From contig MU657274.1 in NCBI GenBank assembly GCA_026770575.1, positions 1 to 15,117 of the forward strand: DNA of 15,117 nucleotides, read 5' to 3'. Origin of the DNA: Pelagophyceae sp. CCMP2097 (Eukaryota > Sar > Pelagophyceae). A model generated the notes under the pieces. The model was given only the letters and a program-made list of their open reading frames with translations. It had not been told where the DNA came from and did no database searches. Of the stretch, positions 7,139-15,082 are shown in pieces. Made by a program: the position numbers and the translations under genes. The number at the start of each line of letters is the position of its first letter. Position 1 is the stretch's first letter.

Positions 7139-10100
7139 CTGGTGGAGCGCGTGTGAAGCCAAACGTCTCATCAAACGTCGCATCGGTCTGAAAGGGTCGC
7201 ATCGTTCTAAAAGGCGTCACATCTTTCTAAAAGGCGCCGACAGAGCCGCGAGGCGTGCGACAGGCGCGCCCTTTGCGGCATCGTCGTCCCATTTCGTGTT
7301 CCGCGAGGTTGATTTGGGGGATTCAAAACGACTCGACGCGGGCCGAGTGACCCGCGAGGCGCGCCTTGTGCACGAGGGCCAAGAACACCGTCCACCACGC
7401 CAGCGGCGCGCGGTCCGCCGGGTGCGCCACGAGCACGTCGGCGAGGTCCTCGCGCGTCAAACATTCCACTTCGACCTAGACCGACGTCGCTCCGGCGAGT
7501 TCCGAGCAAGTCTGGGAAGGTACTCTACGACGATCCATCTCGAGACGTGTCACAAACGACCTCTAGGCAGAGCCGCCGCAGGGGCGCCCGCGCGGGCTCC
7601 CGTGCCAGATGGGCTCAGGGAGAGCCCAGAAGGGCCGCGGGCTGTGCGTCTGGGCGAGGCGTCCCCGTCGACGGGCCGTCTCCGGGCCGTTTCCGGGGCG
7701 TATCCGGGGCTTTAGACCCATCTGGCATCCCGTGGACCTCGCGGGCTCCGCAGCCTCGGCCCCTCTTCGTCCTCGCATTTTGAACCGGACGCTGGAAGAA
7801 GACGTAGTTCAGGCACCGCATATACACTTCGTCCCGCTGCTGCTTGAGCAAAAAGTCGCAGTTCAGCGCCTTGCCGCGCGTGTAGAGCCAACCGCCACAT
7901 CCCACCTGGCGCGGCGACGTTCGGCGTCGAACGGCCGGTGCCTCGAGCGAGGCGCGACGGCCGAGGACGGCTGCGTCGGGCCCTTTCGGCCACGACGCGC
8001 GTCTCGCCCCACGCCCCCCTCGGAGCCGCGGCGGTCGCCCACGACGCTTCGGACTCGCGCCGTGACGGTCCGGGCTCTGTGGCATGACGGTCCGGGTTTC
8101 CACCTCTGGGCGCCGGCTGCAAACACAGCCCTGGTTCGCGATGACCATCAAGCTCGCGCAGTGGATGACCTCCTCCGGGCAGTACAGCCGCCGCGTCATC
8201 TTCTTGAAGATGGCGAGGCGGAACGGGTTCGACCGGCACGTGAAGTATTGCACCTATTTTTGAAACGTTTGATCGTTTGAAGGAAATCCGCGCGCCGCCG
8301 CACCGAGTTGAGGCGCTGCGAGCTCATCTCCTCGCAGAGGTCGCCCTGGAGCTCGGGCGAGAGCAGCGTGATGAGCGAGGAGTACGCCATCCGCCGCTCC
8401 ATATCTTCCGTCTGGAAGAGGAAGGAGCGCACCTAGAGGAATGCCAAAGTACTTTGAGAGCGTCGAGCGTTCGGACACTCTTGAGGCGAGGCTGCCTCGT
8501 CGTATCCAAACACAGGACTCCATGTGCGGTCCTGCGCCAAATCCGCCCCTTTTCGCCTCGCCGTTCGCGCGAACGGACGCAGCAATCGGACGCTCGCTGA
8601 GAGCTTCCGCGAGACGACCATATCCACGAGCATGTTGTTCACCTGGTGGTGAACAGTGATCCAGTGCGATAGAATGGGGGTCAGTGTGATAAAGTATCAG
8701 ATATTTGTGATTCCTACGGAAACGCAAACACTCGGATTTCAAACGCGCCTGGTCGTAAAGCTGCTGATGCTCGATGGCCTTGATGTCCAGCGTCGCCGCC
8801 GTCGCGCAGACCTGGCGGTGGAAGCGTGGCTCGTTTCAAGGCGCCTTCAAGAACCACTTTTTGGACAAAGTGATCACGCCAAGAGTCCGGCGAGGGCAAC
8901 CGTCCCAAGAGAAGGGCCCGGGAGAGAGGCATGGACGTTCGGCGGCACTCGGGCGGATCGAGGGACCGTCTTCGGCCAAAGGTCCGACGTTGGAGGGCCG
9001 TCGATAAAAACGCCGCGTCCGCGTCGGGACCGCATCGGGGCCGTCCTCAGGACCGCACCGGGGCCGCCCTCGAGGCCGTCGGGCCGTCCGTCGGCCGTCC
9101 CGGGCCGCGTGGGGTGTATCGAGGGCCGGGGCCGGAGGGTCCCGCGTCTTGTCCGTCCAAGGGCTTTTGAGCGGCCTGCAAGGGTCTGTCGAAGGTCCGC
9201 AGCGGCACGTGGTCCGTCCAGAGTCCGCGGAAGGTCCGTCCAGGGGCCGCATCGGAGGGCCCCGGCCGGGCCGTGGAGCGTCGGAGGGCCGTCTCGGGTC
9301 CGTCTAGGGCCGTCGAGGCCAAAAGTCGGACCGTGCAGCGTCGAGGGCCCGGAGAGGGACTGCCAACTTGCCCCAAAAGTTATCCATCTTTGGATAATCA
9401 ACGCACCTGTCCGATGACGTAGGCCCACATGAACCCGCCGCAGAACATGCAGACGATCATGACCGCGTACTCGGAAATGTTCACCGGCGTCACGTCGCCG
9501 TAGCCGACCGTCGTCAGCGTCATGATGGCAAAGTAGAGCGAGAGGATATACTGGTGCCTCGTTTGGCGCGCGGGTGAAAGGTGTCAGCCGGGTATTGATT
9601 GGGTATGCCCAAGTATGATACAAGAAGGAAACCAGGTATACCATGGTCCAAACATGGTGGTACGCACTTGGACTCGTCGATGTCCCACGCGTTCATCTTC
9701 GAGGGCCCGCGGAAGCGCTCGAGCCACGAGTTGTCCGGCGAGCCCATGTTGCCGACCTACAAGGCGGTGCAGAGGCGGTAAAAAGGTCGAGGCGGTCAAA
9801 GACGACCGCATGACTCGCCCGCCACCGTCTCGGAATCTACTCCGCCGGCGCATTCGTGCCGGTGCCTCGACTGGGTTTACCGCGCCACCGGGTTGCTCCC
9901 AACAGGGCCCCACACCGCGCTTTTTGCGTTTTTTGCCGATTCCCGACGCGGCATTGTACGAGGCCCCAGAGGCACGCCAAAAAGTGCGAGGTAAAAATCG
10001 TCAGCATGACGAACTTGATCATCGAGATGACGCCGTACGAGATGGACATGTCCGCGCGGTAGCCTGCGAGGCGGCGTTGTCAAGGCGCAGTCCGACTGCC

Positions 10101-11861
10101 GAGTCCCGCGCAGTCCACTGCCGCCAGTGTCCGCGTCTGCCACATCCAACGGCGCGGCCGGCTCGCGGTTTATGAGCCGCGAGCTGCGGAAGATGCGCAG
10201 CAGCTTGGCCAGGCGCAGCAAGCGGATCAAGCGCACGCCTAGCCATCCTTGCGGTCCATTCAAGCAACGCGACCAGAGTTCGGCCCACGGCGCCGGAAAA
10301 CAGCGTCAACCCCCGTTGGCGCCTTCAAACATGCCGAGGGGCGAGGCCGCGGGCCACCTTGACGAGGGCGCGGGCCACCTCGACGAGGAAGCGACCATGC
10401 AGCTCGCCCGGCCCCGGCCCACGGCGCAGGGCCCTTTCGATGGACCGGCGCCGCCCCTCGAGGGACCGTCATTGGGAGGATCCGCCGAGAGGGGCCGTCG
10501 AGAGAGACGAGGCGAGGGTCCGTCGAGGAGAGACCCCGGGCCCATTCCCGGTCGACGCGGCCGCGACCGCGGGAGGCCGCGGCTTCGGCCTTGGGAGGCG
10601 TGGCCGCAGTCTCGGCTTCAACGTCGGGCCCGGTCTGCACGTCGTCTGGAGTCCCCTAATGGGGTCTTTTCCGGGTTCCCCAGGGCCTCAGGGATCTTCC
10701 AGAGGCCTTTCCGCGTGGTCTGTGTCCTTTCGAGGTGCCTTCTGGAGCCCTTGCTTATTGTCAGGTTCCACAGGGTCAGGGCTCCGGAGCCCATTCTTTC
10801 CCGCGTGGCCCGGGGTCCTCTGATGGGGCCCTTGACGTTGTCTGGGGTCCTCTTCGGAAGGCCCTTTCGCGCGGGTTTTCGCCTTTCAGCGCGCCAAAGA
10901 CCGGGAGGCCCATCGAGAGCACCTCCATGGGGAGCACGGAGATGAAATCCAGGCAGAACCTCGAGCGTCGGCGTTGGAGCCGGCCTGGAGTGGCCCTGAT
11001 GCGACTCGGACCGTCCCGAATCGGAAAGGTTGCGCATCGAAAAGTCGCGCGCACCAAGTCTGCAGGTAATGCCGGACGATCCTGCGGTGGTGCCGCACCC
11101 AGCTGAAGGCCTGCTTCTTCGGGAGCTGGTAGTGGAGGAAGAACTGGAGCACGACGTCGACGATGAAGATGACGTTGATGACCTGGTTGACCGCAAAGAG
11201 CGCGCCGAGTCTCGTCGGCCTAGCGTGTGTCGAGATGGCCTCGTCGACGACGCGCGTCGGCCGAGCGAAACGGAAACTCGCGACTCACCCTTGCAAAAAC
11301 GCAACCTCGAAAGGCGTCACGACCGCCGTAAAGAGCACAGCGAAGCAGAGCGCGGCGTCCCAGCGCTGCACGGGCCCCGTCTCCGGCGAGATGGTCCAGG
11401 AGCCTAGACGGAGGGTGGCGAGCGGAGTTCGAAAGGGCGCTCCTTAGTATATCTATAGATCAAAACCCTCATGCCTCGCCTTCAAAAGTGTGTTCGACGC
11501 GCTTGGCCGCCGTTTGCGACGCGACGATCTCCTCCTTCGACGGCGTCAGCGGCGCCGCACGCGGCGGAAACGCGCGGGGTGAACGCGGGCTCGCGTCGTC
11601 GCCCGCGCGGGGTGCCGCGACGGGATTTTCATTCGAAGAAAATGAACAGCCTTGCCACTCGAGCGGCGCGGCGCGGCGCGGCTCGGCCCGCGGCAGCGGC
11701 GTCGCCGCGTCGCACTTGAATATGGCCGCTTCAAAAGAGGACCTCTCGGGCTCCGAGTCCTTGGAACGGTCCAGCGTGCAGTCCGCGGCGGCCGCGGGGC
11801 GCACGACCGGCGCGCCGCGCCCGCGAGGCACCCGCGCGCCAACGCCGGGCTCGCGCCGCAT
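6497..11861 (-). CDS. voltage-gated K+ channel of the CNG/EAG (CNBD) superfamily, 16 exons, DUF4116-like tail
   Basis: Six-transmembrane K+ channel subunit for a tetrameric plasma- or internal-membrane channel. Exons by similarity and frame (minus strand, high to low): 11861-11480, 11403-11289, 11219-11055, 10959-10883, 10238-10167, 10063-9960, 9756-9668, 9557-9407, 8811-8749, 8642-8598, 8432-8304, 8253-8104, 7905-7804, 7475-7352, 7138-6835, 6692-6497. They join without frame breaks to 2268 nt (755 aa plus TAA at 6497-6499). Donors are GT in ten introns and GC in five (after exons 1, 4, 5, 9, 10). All fifteen acceptors are AG followed by G. The start ATG at 11859-11861 is the first after an in-frame TGA (11913-11915). 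Best supported are S1-S6, pore and C-linker; the least certain junctions are the ends of exons 12, 14 and 15 and whether a 5' exon is missing. Confidence 0.8.
7352..8811 (-). CDS. channel exons 9-14: C-linker and degenerate cyclic-nucleotide-binding homology domain
   Basis: Exons 9 (8811-8749, CATAATLDIKAIEHQQLYDQ), 10 (8642-8598, VNNMLVDMVVSRKLS) and 11 (8432-8304, SFLFQTEDMERR through LLSPELQGDL) make the C-linker. Exons 12 (8253-8104, FRLAIFKKMTRRLYCPEEVI), 13 (7905-7804, YTRGKALNCDFLL through RCLNY) and 14 (7475-7352, VEVECLTREDLADVL) follow the CNBD fold order: beta strands, short cassette, YVEV strand and C helix. The phosphate-binding cassette lacks the Gly-Glu and the Arg-(Thr/Ser)-Ala signature, so cyclic nucleotide binding is probably lost, as in KCNH-type homology domains. 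Confidence 0.75.
7603..7727. repeat. intronic element with 11-bp perfect inverted ends
   Basis: 7603-7613 (tgccagatggg) and 7717-7727 (cccatctggca) are exact inverted copies. The centre is GC-rich, with tandem gggccgtctcc/gggccgtttcc/ggggcgtatcc units at about 7672-7710. It lies wholly within the intron between channel exons 13 and 14 (7476-7803). Confidence 0.6.
8890..9360. repeat. degenerate GGNCCGTC repeats filling the exon 8-9 intron
   Basis: Words such as gggccgtcgag, ggtccgtcgag, gagggccgtc and ggaccg recur dozens of times with variable spacing. The open frames through this stretch (rich in GPS, DGP and RTL) are simple-repeat translations, not proteins. It occupies most of the 595-bp intron between exon 8 and exon 9. 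Confidence 0.75.
9407..10063 (-). CDS. channel exons 6-8: S5, turret, K+ pore, S6
   Basis: Exon 6 (10063-9960) encodes the S4-S5 linker YRADMSISYG and S5 (VMLTIFTSHFLACLWGL). Exon 7 (9756-9668) encodes the turret GNMGSPDNSWLERF. Exon 8 (9557-9407) encodes the pore helix and filter, LYFAIMTLTTVGYGDVTP, then S6 (EYAVMIVCMFCGGFMWAYVI). TVGYGD is the canonical K+ selectivity filter; CNG cation channels lack the YG. A glycine pair in S6 (CGGF) can act as gating hinge. The exon 7/8 junction restores Lys (AA plus G), giving DESK-HQYILSLYF. Confidence 0.92.
10167..11403 (-). CDS. channel exons 2-5: voltage sensor S1-S4
   Basis: Exon 2 (11403-11289) encodes WTISP, then S1 (CFAVLFTAVVTPFEVAFL). Exon 3 (11219-11055) encodes S2 (NQVINVIFIVDVVLQFFL) and the S2-S3 loop HHRRIVRHYLQTW. 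Exon 4 (10959-10883) encodes S3 (FCLDFISVLPMEVLSM). Exon 5 (10238-10167) encodes S4, RLIRLLRLAKLLRIFR then SSR, with Arg/Lys at every third position (seven charges), so the sensor looks intact. Acidic residues in S2 and S3 (VDVV, CLDF) can serve as counter-charges. Exons 4 and 5 join across a 644-bp intron with a GC donor (GCGAAA), which gives ALK-G-VRLIR. Confidence 0.8.
10437..10875. repeat. GC-rich degenerate repeats in the exon 4-5 intron
   Basis: 10437-10545 carries the same tcgagggaccgtc / gaggggccgtcgag words as the exon 8-9 intron. 10640-10875 has a second style of repeat built on ggggtcct and its variants (ccctaatggggtc, ggggtcctctgatggggccc, ggggtcctcttcgg). Together they account for most of the longest intron (644 bp). 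Confidence 0.65.
11480..11861 (-). CDS. channel exon 1: N-terminal cytoplasmic tail
   Basis: 127 codons rich in Ala, Arg and Pro, probably disordered, ending VEHTFE followed by a split Gly codon. Joining to exon 2 through a GC donor (GCGAGG at 11479-11474) gives FEG-SWTISP, the usual lead into S1 of this family. No PAS or other N-terminal domain is visible, unlike animal EAG/ERG channels. This is the least conserved part, so its coding status rests on the frame and the junction. Confidence 0.6.
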
Positions 11862-12232
11862 CGCACCCGCTGGGTCGGACCCGCGCCGCTGCGTTGGACC
11901 CGCGCCGCTGCGTCAGACCCGCGCCGCAAGTCGACCCGCACCCGCGGCGCTGCGAGAAACCGGCTGCGCCTCGATCTGCGTCCGCCGTGAAGAGGGGCGG
12001 CGCCTCGGCGCGCCTTGCGACCGGGCCGAGGCGCGCGAGGACGCCACGACACTCGCAACGGGCTCTTCAAGACAGTTCTGCGAAAACTTCAGTGAAGTCA
12101 AGCCGCGCCGGCTTGTTGTTGCGGTCGGCGCTAGGAATTCCTACTTTTTATTTTTTTGGGCTCGAAGCCAACGGACGGCAAATTCCATATTTTCGCTCCT
12201 CACTGAGTGACCCTCAGTTGGCGCTCACCTTC
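11862..12232. other. region upstream of the channel gene, with tandem repeat 11877-11933
   Basis: Directly upstream of the proposed start codon, about three 18-19-bp units of the type ggacccgcgccgctgcgt(t/c) lie in tandem (11877-11895, 11896-11914, 11915-11932), followed by a degenerate fourth. This would lie in the 5' UTR or core promoter. Sequence stays GC-rich to about 12125 and then turns AT-rich. No TATA box or known element is recognisable, and a further non-coding or poorly conserved 5' exon could hide here. Confidence 0.5.
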
Positions 12233-12303
12233 CTTATACAAGGGGTATAGACTCGCCTTATACAAGGGGTATAGACTCGCCTTATACAAGGGGTATAGAC
12301 TCG
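12233..12303 (+). repeat. 24-bp tandem repeat, three copies
   Basis: Units start at 12233, 12257 and 12281, each cttatacaaggggtatag plus actcgc, identical except for the end of the third. Each unit contains the near-palindrome tatac-aagg-ggtata. An inverted partial copy (ataccccttgtat) is at about 12865-12877. Being 24 bp long, the repeat is open in both directions (LYKGYRLA on plus, LYPLYKAS on minus), which makes the surrounding open frames look gene-like. Confidence 0.9.
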
Positions 12304-13012
12304 GGCCGAAGAAGAAGGGTATCGCCAATGACGCCGAGGACTTTCTGGCAATCAGAGTTTTCGTCGGTTGGAGTTTGGCTCTGTTGGGAGTGATAGAGGA
12401 CGTCGCGCAGTCCCATGATGCCCGGTCCCACAAAAATCTTTTGTTAAAAACGCTCAAAAGTTCTAAAAATCCGAACGTCTGTTTTGGCTCGTCTGAAGCG
12501 CCACTCGCGGCACTCGTACGGGACCGGTCATATACCGCCCCAGTGCGTATGGACCCACCCCGTCACATAGCCAGAATTTCGATCCCTGCGGTCCTGCGAT
12601 TGCCAGCCGGGCCCGAACCTTCACAATACGGAGGCAAAATCAAGTCAAAATCAAGGTAAGGAGGCAAATAAAGATTTTATCAAGTCCGAAATATTGGGGG
12701 AAACGCTTGTTCACGCCCTTGCAAGGCGCCCTCCTCGAGGCTAATCATGTAGTGGACACCCCGGGGGGCAGGTAGGCCCATAGCGACCACACCCACCCCC
12801 GCAGGCGGCCTCTGGGAGGCACACACTTGCGCCACTTGCCACTGAGGTCGGCTTTATCGCCGATACCCCTTGTATGCAGAGTAATGTAATGTAATATTAC
12901 AAAAGCGCGCCGGAGGCACACGGAGGACCCGAAGGATATAGCCAGATCCCATTGCAATGCCCACGTAAATAATTAAAATTATTTAACTAATCGCTGAACC
13001 TTCAAATCCTCC
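12304..13012. other. stretch without recognised gene
   Basis: An open frame on the plus strand from 12207 to 12659 (150 codons) starts in the triplicate repeat and shows no known domain. I do not call it a gene. 12963-13012 is AT-rich and includes an 8-bp inverted repeat, aaataatt-aa-aattattt, near 12966-12983. Confidence 0.45.
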
Positions 13013-13180
13013 TTATCTTTATTTTATTTTTATATTTCTTATTGAGCTATTTCTTTTTTTGTTTTTTTTGCGGCCGACCAGATTCGAACCTGTGACCAAA
13101 AACTTCTTCTATGATGATTCCAATGAGGCTCCTGCTCGACCTCCACTCCCAATTTTAGCAATCGCATCAACCACCAATCG
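13013..13180 (-). mobile_element. SINE-like segment: B box followed by A-rich tail
   Basis: On the minus strand, 13090-13080 reads GGTTCGAATCT, a near-perfect RNA polymerase III B box, inside GGTCACAGGTTCGAATCTGGTC, which looks like a tRNA variable region plus T arm. It is followed by CGGCCGC and then about 55 nt of A-rich sequence (13069-13013, with runs of 7-8 A). A 5' tRNA half with a good A box is not visible, so this may be a decayed tRNA-derived SINE or a retro-pseudogene of a tRNA. Confidence 0.35.
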
Positions 13181-13241
13181 CTGAATTGGCCGAGTTGCTG
13201 CCCTTTTCTTCCCTAAGGTGGAACCTCACGGATTTACCCGG

Positions 13242-13277
13242 GGACAGAAGGACAGAAAGACAGACGGACGGACAGAC
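13242..13277 (+). repeat. gacaga/gacgga microsatellite
   Basis: An imperfect run of 4-8-bp units gacag, aaagaca and gacgga just outside the left end of the retroelement-like copy. Confidence 0.7.
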
Positions 13278-13306
13278 AAAATTGCCCCTGGTAATCCTTC
13301 AATCAA

Positions 13307-13369
13307 AGGACCCGAAGGGCCCTTGCCGTAAACTGATGTTGATTAAACGGCAAGGACCCTTCGGGTCCT
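13307..13369. repeat. near-perfect 23-bp hairpin at the 3' end of the left copy
   Basis: 13307-13329 (starts aggacccgaaggg) and 13347-13369 (ends cttcgggtcct) pair over 23 bp with a single mismatch around a 17-nt loop. The right copy has the same structure at 14836-14858 / 14876-14898, but its first arm has diverged. A structured 3' end of this sort could be the recognition site for an element's own reverse transcriptase, or a transcription end signal; this is inference. Confidence 0.85.
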
Positions 13370-13376
13370 CAAAAAA

Positions 13377-14096
13377 TCACAGGATGTTCAGTCCCGGAGG
13401 ACCTTCTCCTGGCCTAGTCAGATCAACCAACTTAGCACGAATTTGATAGGTTTTAAATTTAAATAAGAAACGATAAATGAAAGTATCGGCGAAATGGGGA
13501 GTATTCTCATGCATGATGAAGTCAACCTTAGCATGGATTGACAGAGAATCAAAAAGAGGAATCTTCTCACTTACACTTATTCTGCTAAAACATTCCCCAC
13601 GAGGTATAGCGTAAGTAGCACAATCTCCCAAAATGTGATTTATAGATTCCGTGTATCGCTGGCGACAGCACAGGGTGTACGGAATGGACTTAGTTCGAGT
13701 GATGCGACCACTAGAATCGCTAGAATCTTTGACATTATGCCCTTTGCCCAGTGCCTCGAAGCAACTGAGGCGAAGCTTAGTTTTCAAAATTCGACCCTCA
13801 CGAAGATCCCAGGAAGCGTGTGGGTTACGAAGAAGGTATGGGGCCGTACGGTAAGACGTTGACCACCTCATGAGTGTTTGGATTGTAACCGAAGTTGCTG
13901 ACTGAGTTAAGAGTTTGTTCATCTGTAGATAGCATAAAATGTCGTGTGCCTTAGCTTTTGCAATTGCGGTACCGGAGATGTGTTCACACCAGTCTAGGTC
14001 GATCGCTAAGGGTTCGAGGAAATGAGTGACACTGTTCTTGATATACTTGGGATCGCCAGAATTGATACTGACTTCCGAACGCAGTGCAACGTACAT
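13377..14096 (-). pseudogene. C-terminal fragment of a non-LTR retrotransposon-type polyprotein (putative)
   Basis: 239 codons from the first ATG; the frame is open a little further upstream (to about 14131, FYRLVKR). The reverse-transcriptase core is not present. The C-terminal part has LRLSCFEALGKG and later LCCRQRYTESINHILGDC, ATYAIPR. This fits the Cys/His knuckle (C-C-x9-H-x4-C) and HIL-x-C-x2-Y style that ends many LINE ORF2 proteins. Codon use and GC content are lower than in the two cellular genes of the window. The frame stops 5 bp before the shared 3' hairpin, as expected for the end of the element's last ORF. Alternative: an unrelated cellular zinc-knuckle protein. Confidence 0.45.
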
Positions 14097-14590
14097 GCGT
14101 TTAACGAGACGGTAAAAGCCATTGTGTGGAGTTCAGCAGCGACGGTCCGTCTGTTTTTTTTTTAAAGCAGCCTCAGTGGAGTGCATAATAGAAGAAGAAG
14201 AGTATCCACATGCAGAGAAGTCAGTTGAGAGTTCCGTTTGATGCGCAGTTGGGGGCTCCGGTGATGTTTGGGTGGGCGGCGGGGCCTCCGGGGCGTGCCG
14301 TAGATACCCCGCGTGCTGATGCGCGTAGTTTGATGCACTTTTCCCCTTCCGCCCCCTTGGCGCATTTGTGAGGGTCCAAGATAGTGTAAAAAAAAACGAG
14401 AAAAACAGATTAAAAACAGATCGGTAGATCTATGCTGAGTAGAGGGGAACAATTTTTCGAGCCTTGCCTTGCAGAATTGTTTAGCAATTAAACCTCGCTG
14501 CCGAGTCCTCACTTGGGCGGTCGAGCCATCCCTGGCCGTCTCCTGCCTGTTCAGCCCCATTGGGCCGCCTCACGTGGTGAGCCGCCAACA

Positions 14591-14912
14591 CGGTTTTCGC
14601 ACGTTTTTTCCTCCGTCTTGGAACCTCAAAAATGCGCCAAGGCGACAGAAGGAAAAAGTGCACCGCAACTGCGCGCATCAGCACGCGGGGTATTTCCAGC
14701 ACGCTCCGGAGGCCTCGCCGCCCACCCAAACATCACCGGATCCCCCAACTGCGCATCAAACGGAACTCTCAACTGATCTACTCTGCATGTAGATACTCTT
14801 GCATAGGAATTCCTATACTCTATACAACATTGTTGAGGACCCTTCGCGTCCTTGTCGTTCAATCAACGTCAGTTTACGGCAAGGGCCCTTCGGGTCCTTT
14901 GATCGAAGGATT
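14591..14912 (+). mobile_element. retroelement-like copy, right (internally deleted) member of the pair
   Basis: 14591-14797 is the inverted match of 14408-14199 and 14832-14912 the inverted match of 13372-13292, separated by only 34 bp instead of about 830 bp. The coding block is therefore missing. Both copies keep a short frame that starts ATGCGCCAAGG and includes RISTRGI, RRPRRPPKHHR and PQLRIKRNSQL with conserved length, although substitutions upstream of it change many residues. A 182-bp unique spacer (14409-14590) lies between the two copies. Confidence 0.65.
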
Positions 14913-14927
14913 AGAGAGCTTCAGCTC

Positions 14928-14960
14928 AAAGTGATACCCTATCGAAAGTGATACCCTATC
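14928..14960 (+). repeat. 17-bp-period tandem duplication
   Basis: aaagtgataccctatc occurs twice in a row, at 14928-14943 and 14945-14960, directly downstream of the right retroelement-like copy. Confidence 0.9.
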
Positions 14961-15056
14961 AAATAAAACCCCGTTAAAAGTCCGTTGATATATAGAGCTT
15001 GCGGTGATCTCTCCGTTCAACGGACCTCGCACAACTCTCAAACTCGCGAGCCAAAT

Positions 15057-15082
15057 CAAAGTAGTACCTAGGTACTACTTTG
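15057..15082. repeat. perfect 26-bp palindrome
   Basis: The sequence caaagtagtacct is followed directly by its exact reverse complement aggtactactttg, with no spacer. A palindrome like this can be a dimeric protein site, a cruciform-forming sequence or a relic of a tiny inverted-repeat element. There is no recognised gene between 14961 and the end of the window. Confidence 0.9.

Larger units (their letters stand above)
13292..14408 (-). mobile_element. retroelement-like copy, left (longer) member of a head-to-head pair
   Basis: Read on the minus strand: a 5' region (14408-14199) that is about 85 % identical, by eye, to 14591-14797 on the plus strand; then a protein-coding part (to 13377); then an 81-bp 3' segment (13372-13292) about 90 % identical to 14832-14912. 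The order and direction of the shared blocks are the same in both copies, so this is one element present twice in opposite orientation. Its outer boundary next to 13291 lacks an obvious target-site duplication. Confidence 0.65.

Noticed and set aside
8874..9644. 256-codon minus-strand frame overlapping the pore exon.
   Set aside because: It is in a different frame from the channel pore and mostly translates the GGACCGTC intron repeats.
10127..10945. 272-codon plus-strand frame.
   Set aside because: Antisense to the channel S3 and S4 exons and made largely of intron repeat; a shadow frame.
12233..12303. CRISPR-like array.
   Set aside because: Units are contiguous without spacers, only three copies, in a eukaryotic context.
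12207..12659. 150-codon plus-strand frame with LYKGYRLA repeats.
   Set aside because: The apparent protein repeat comes from the 24-bp DNA triplicate, which is open on both strands. The remainder matches nothing I recognise.
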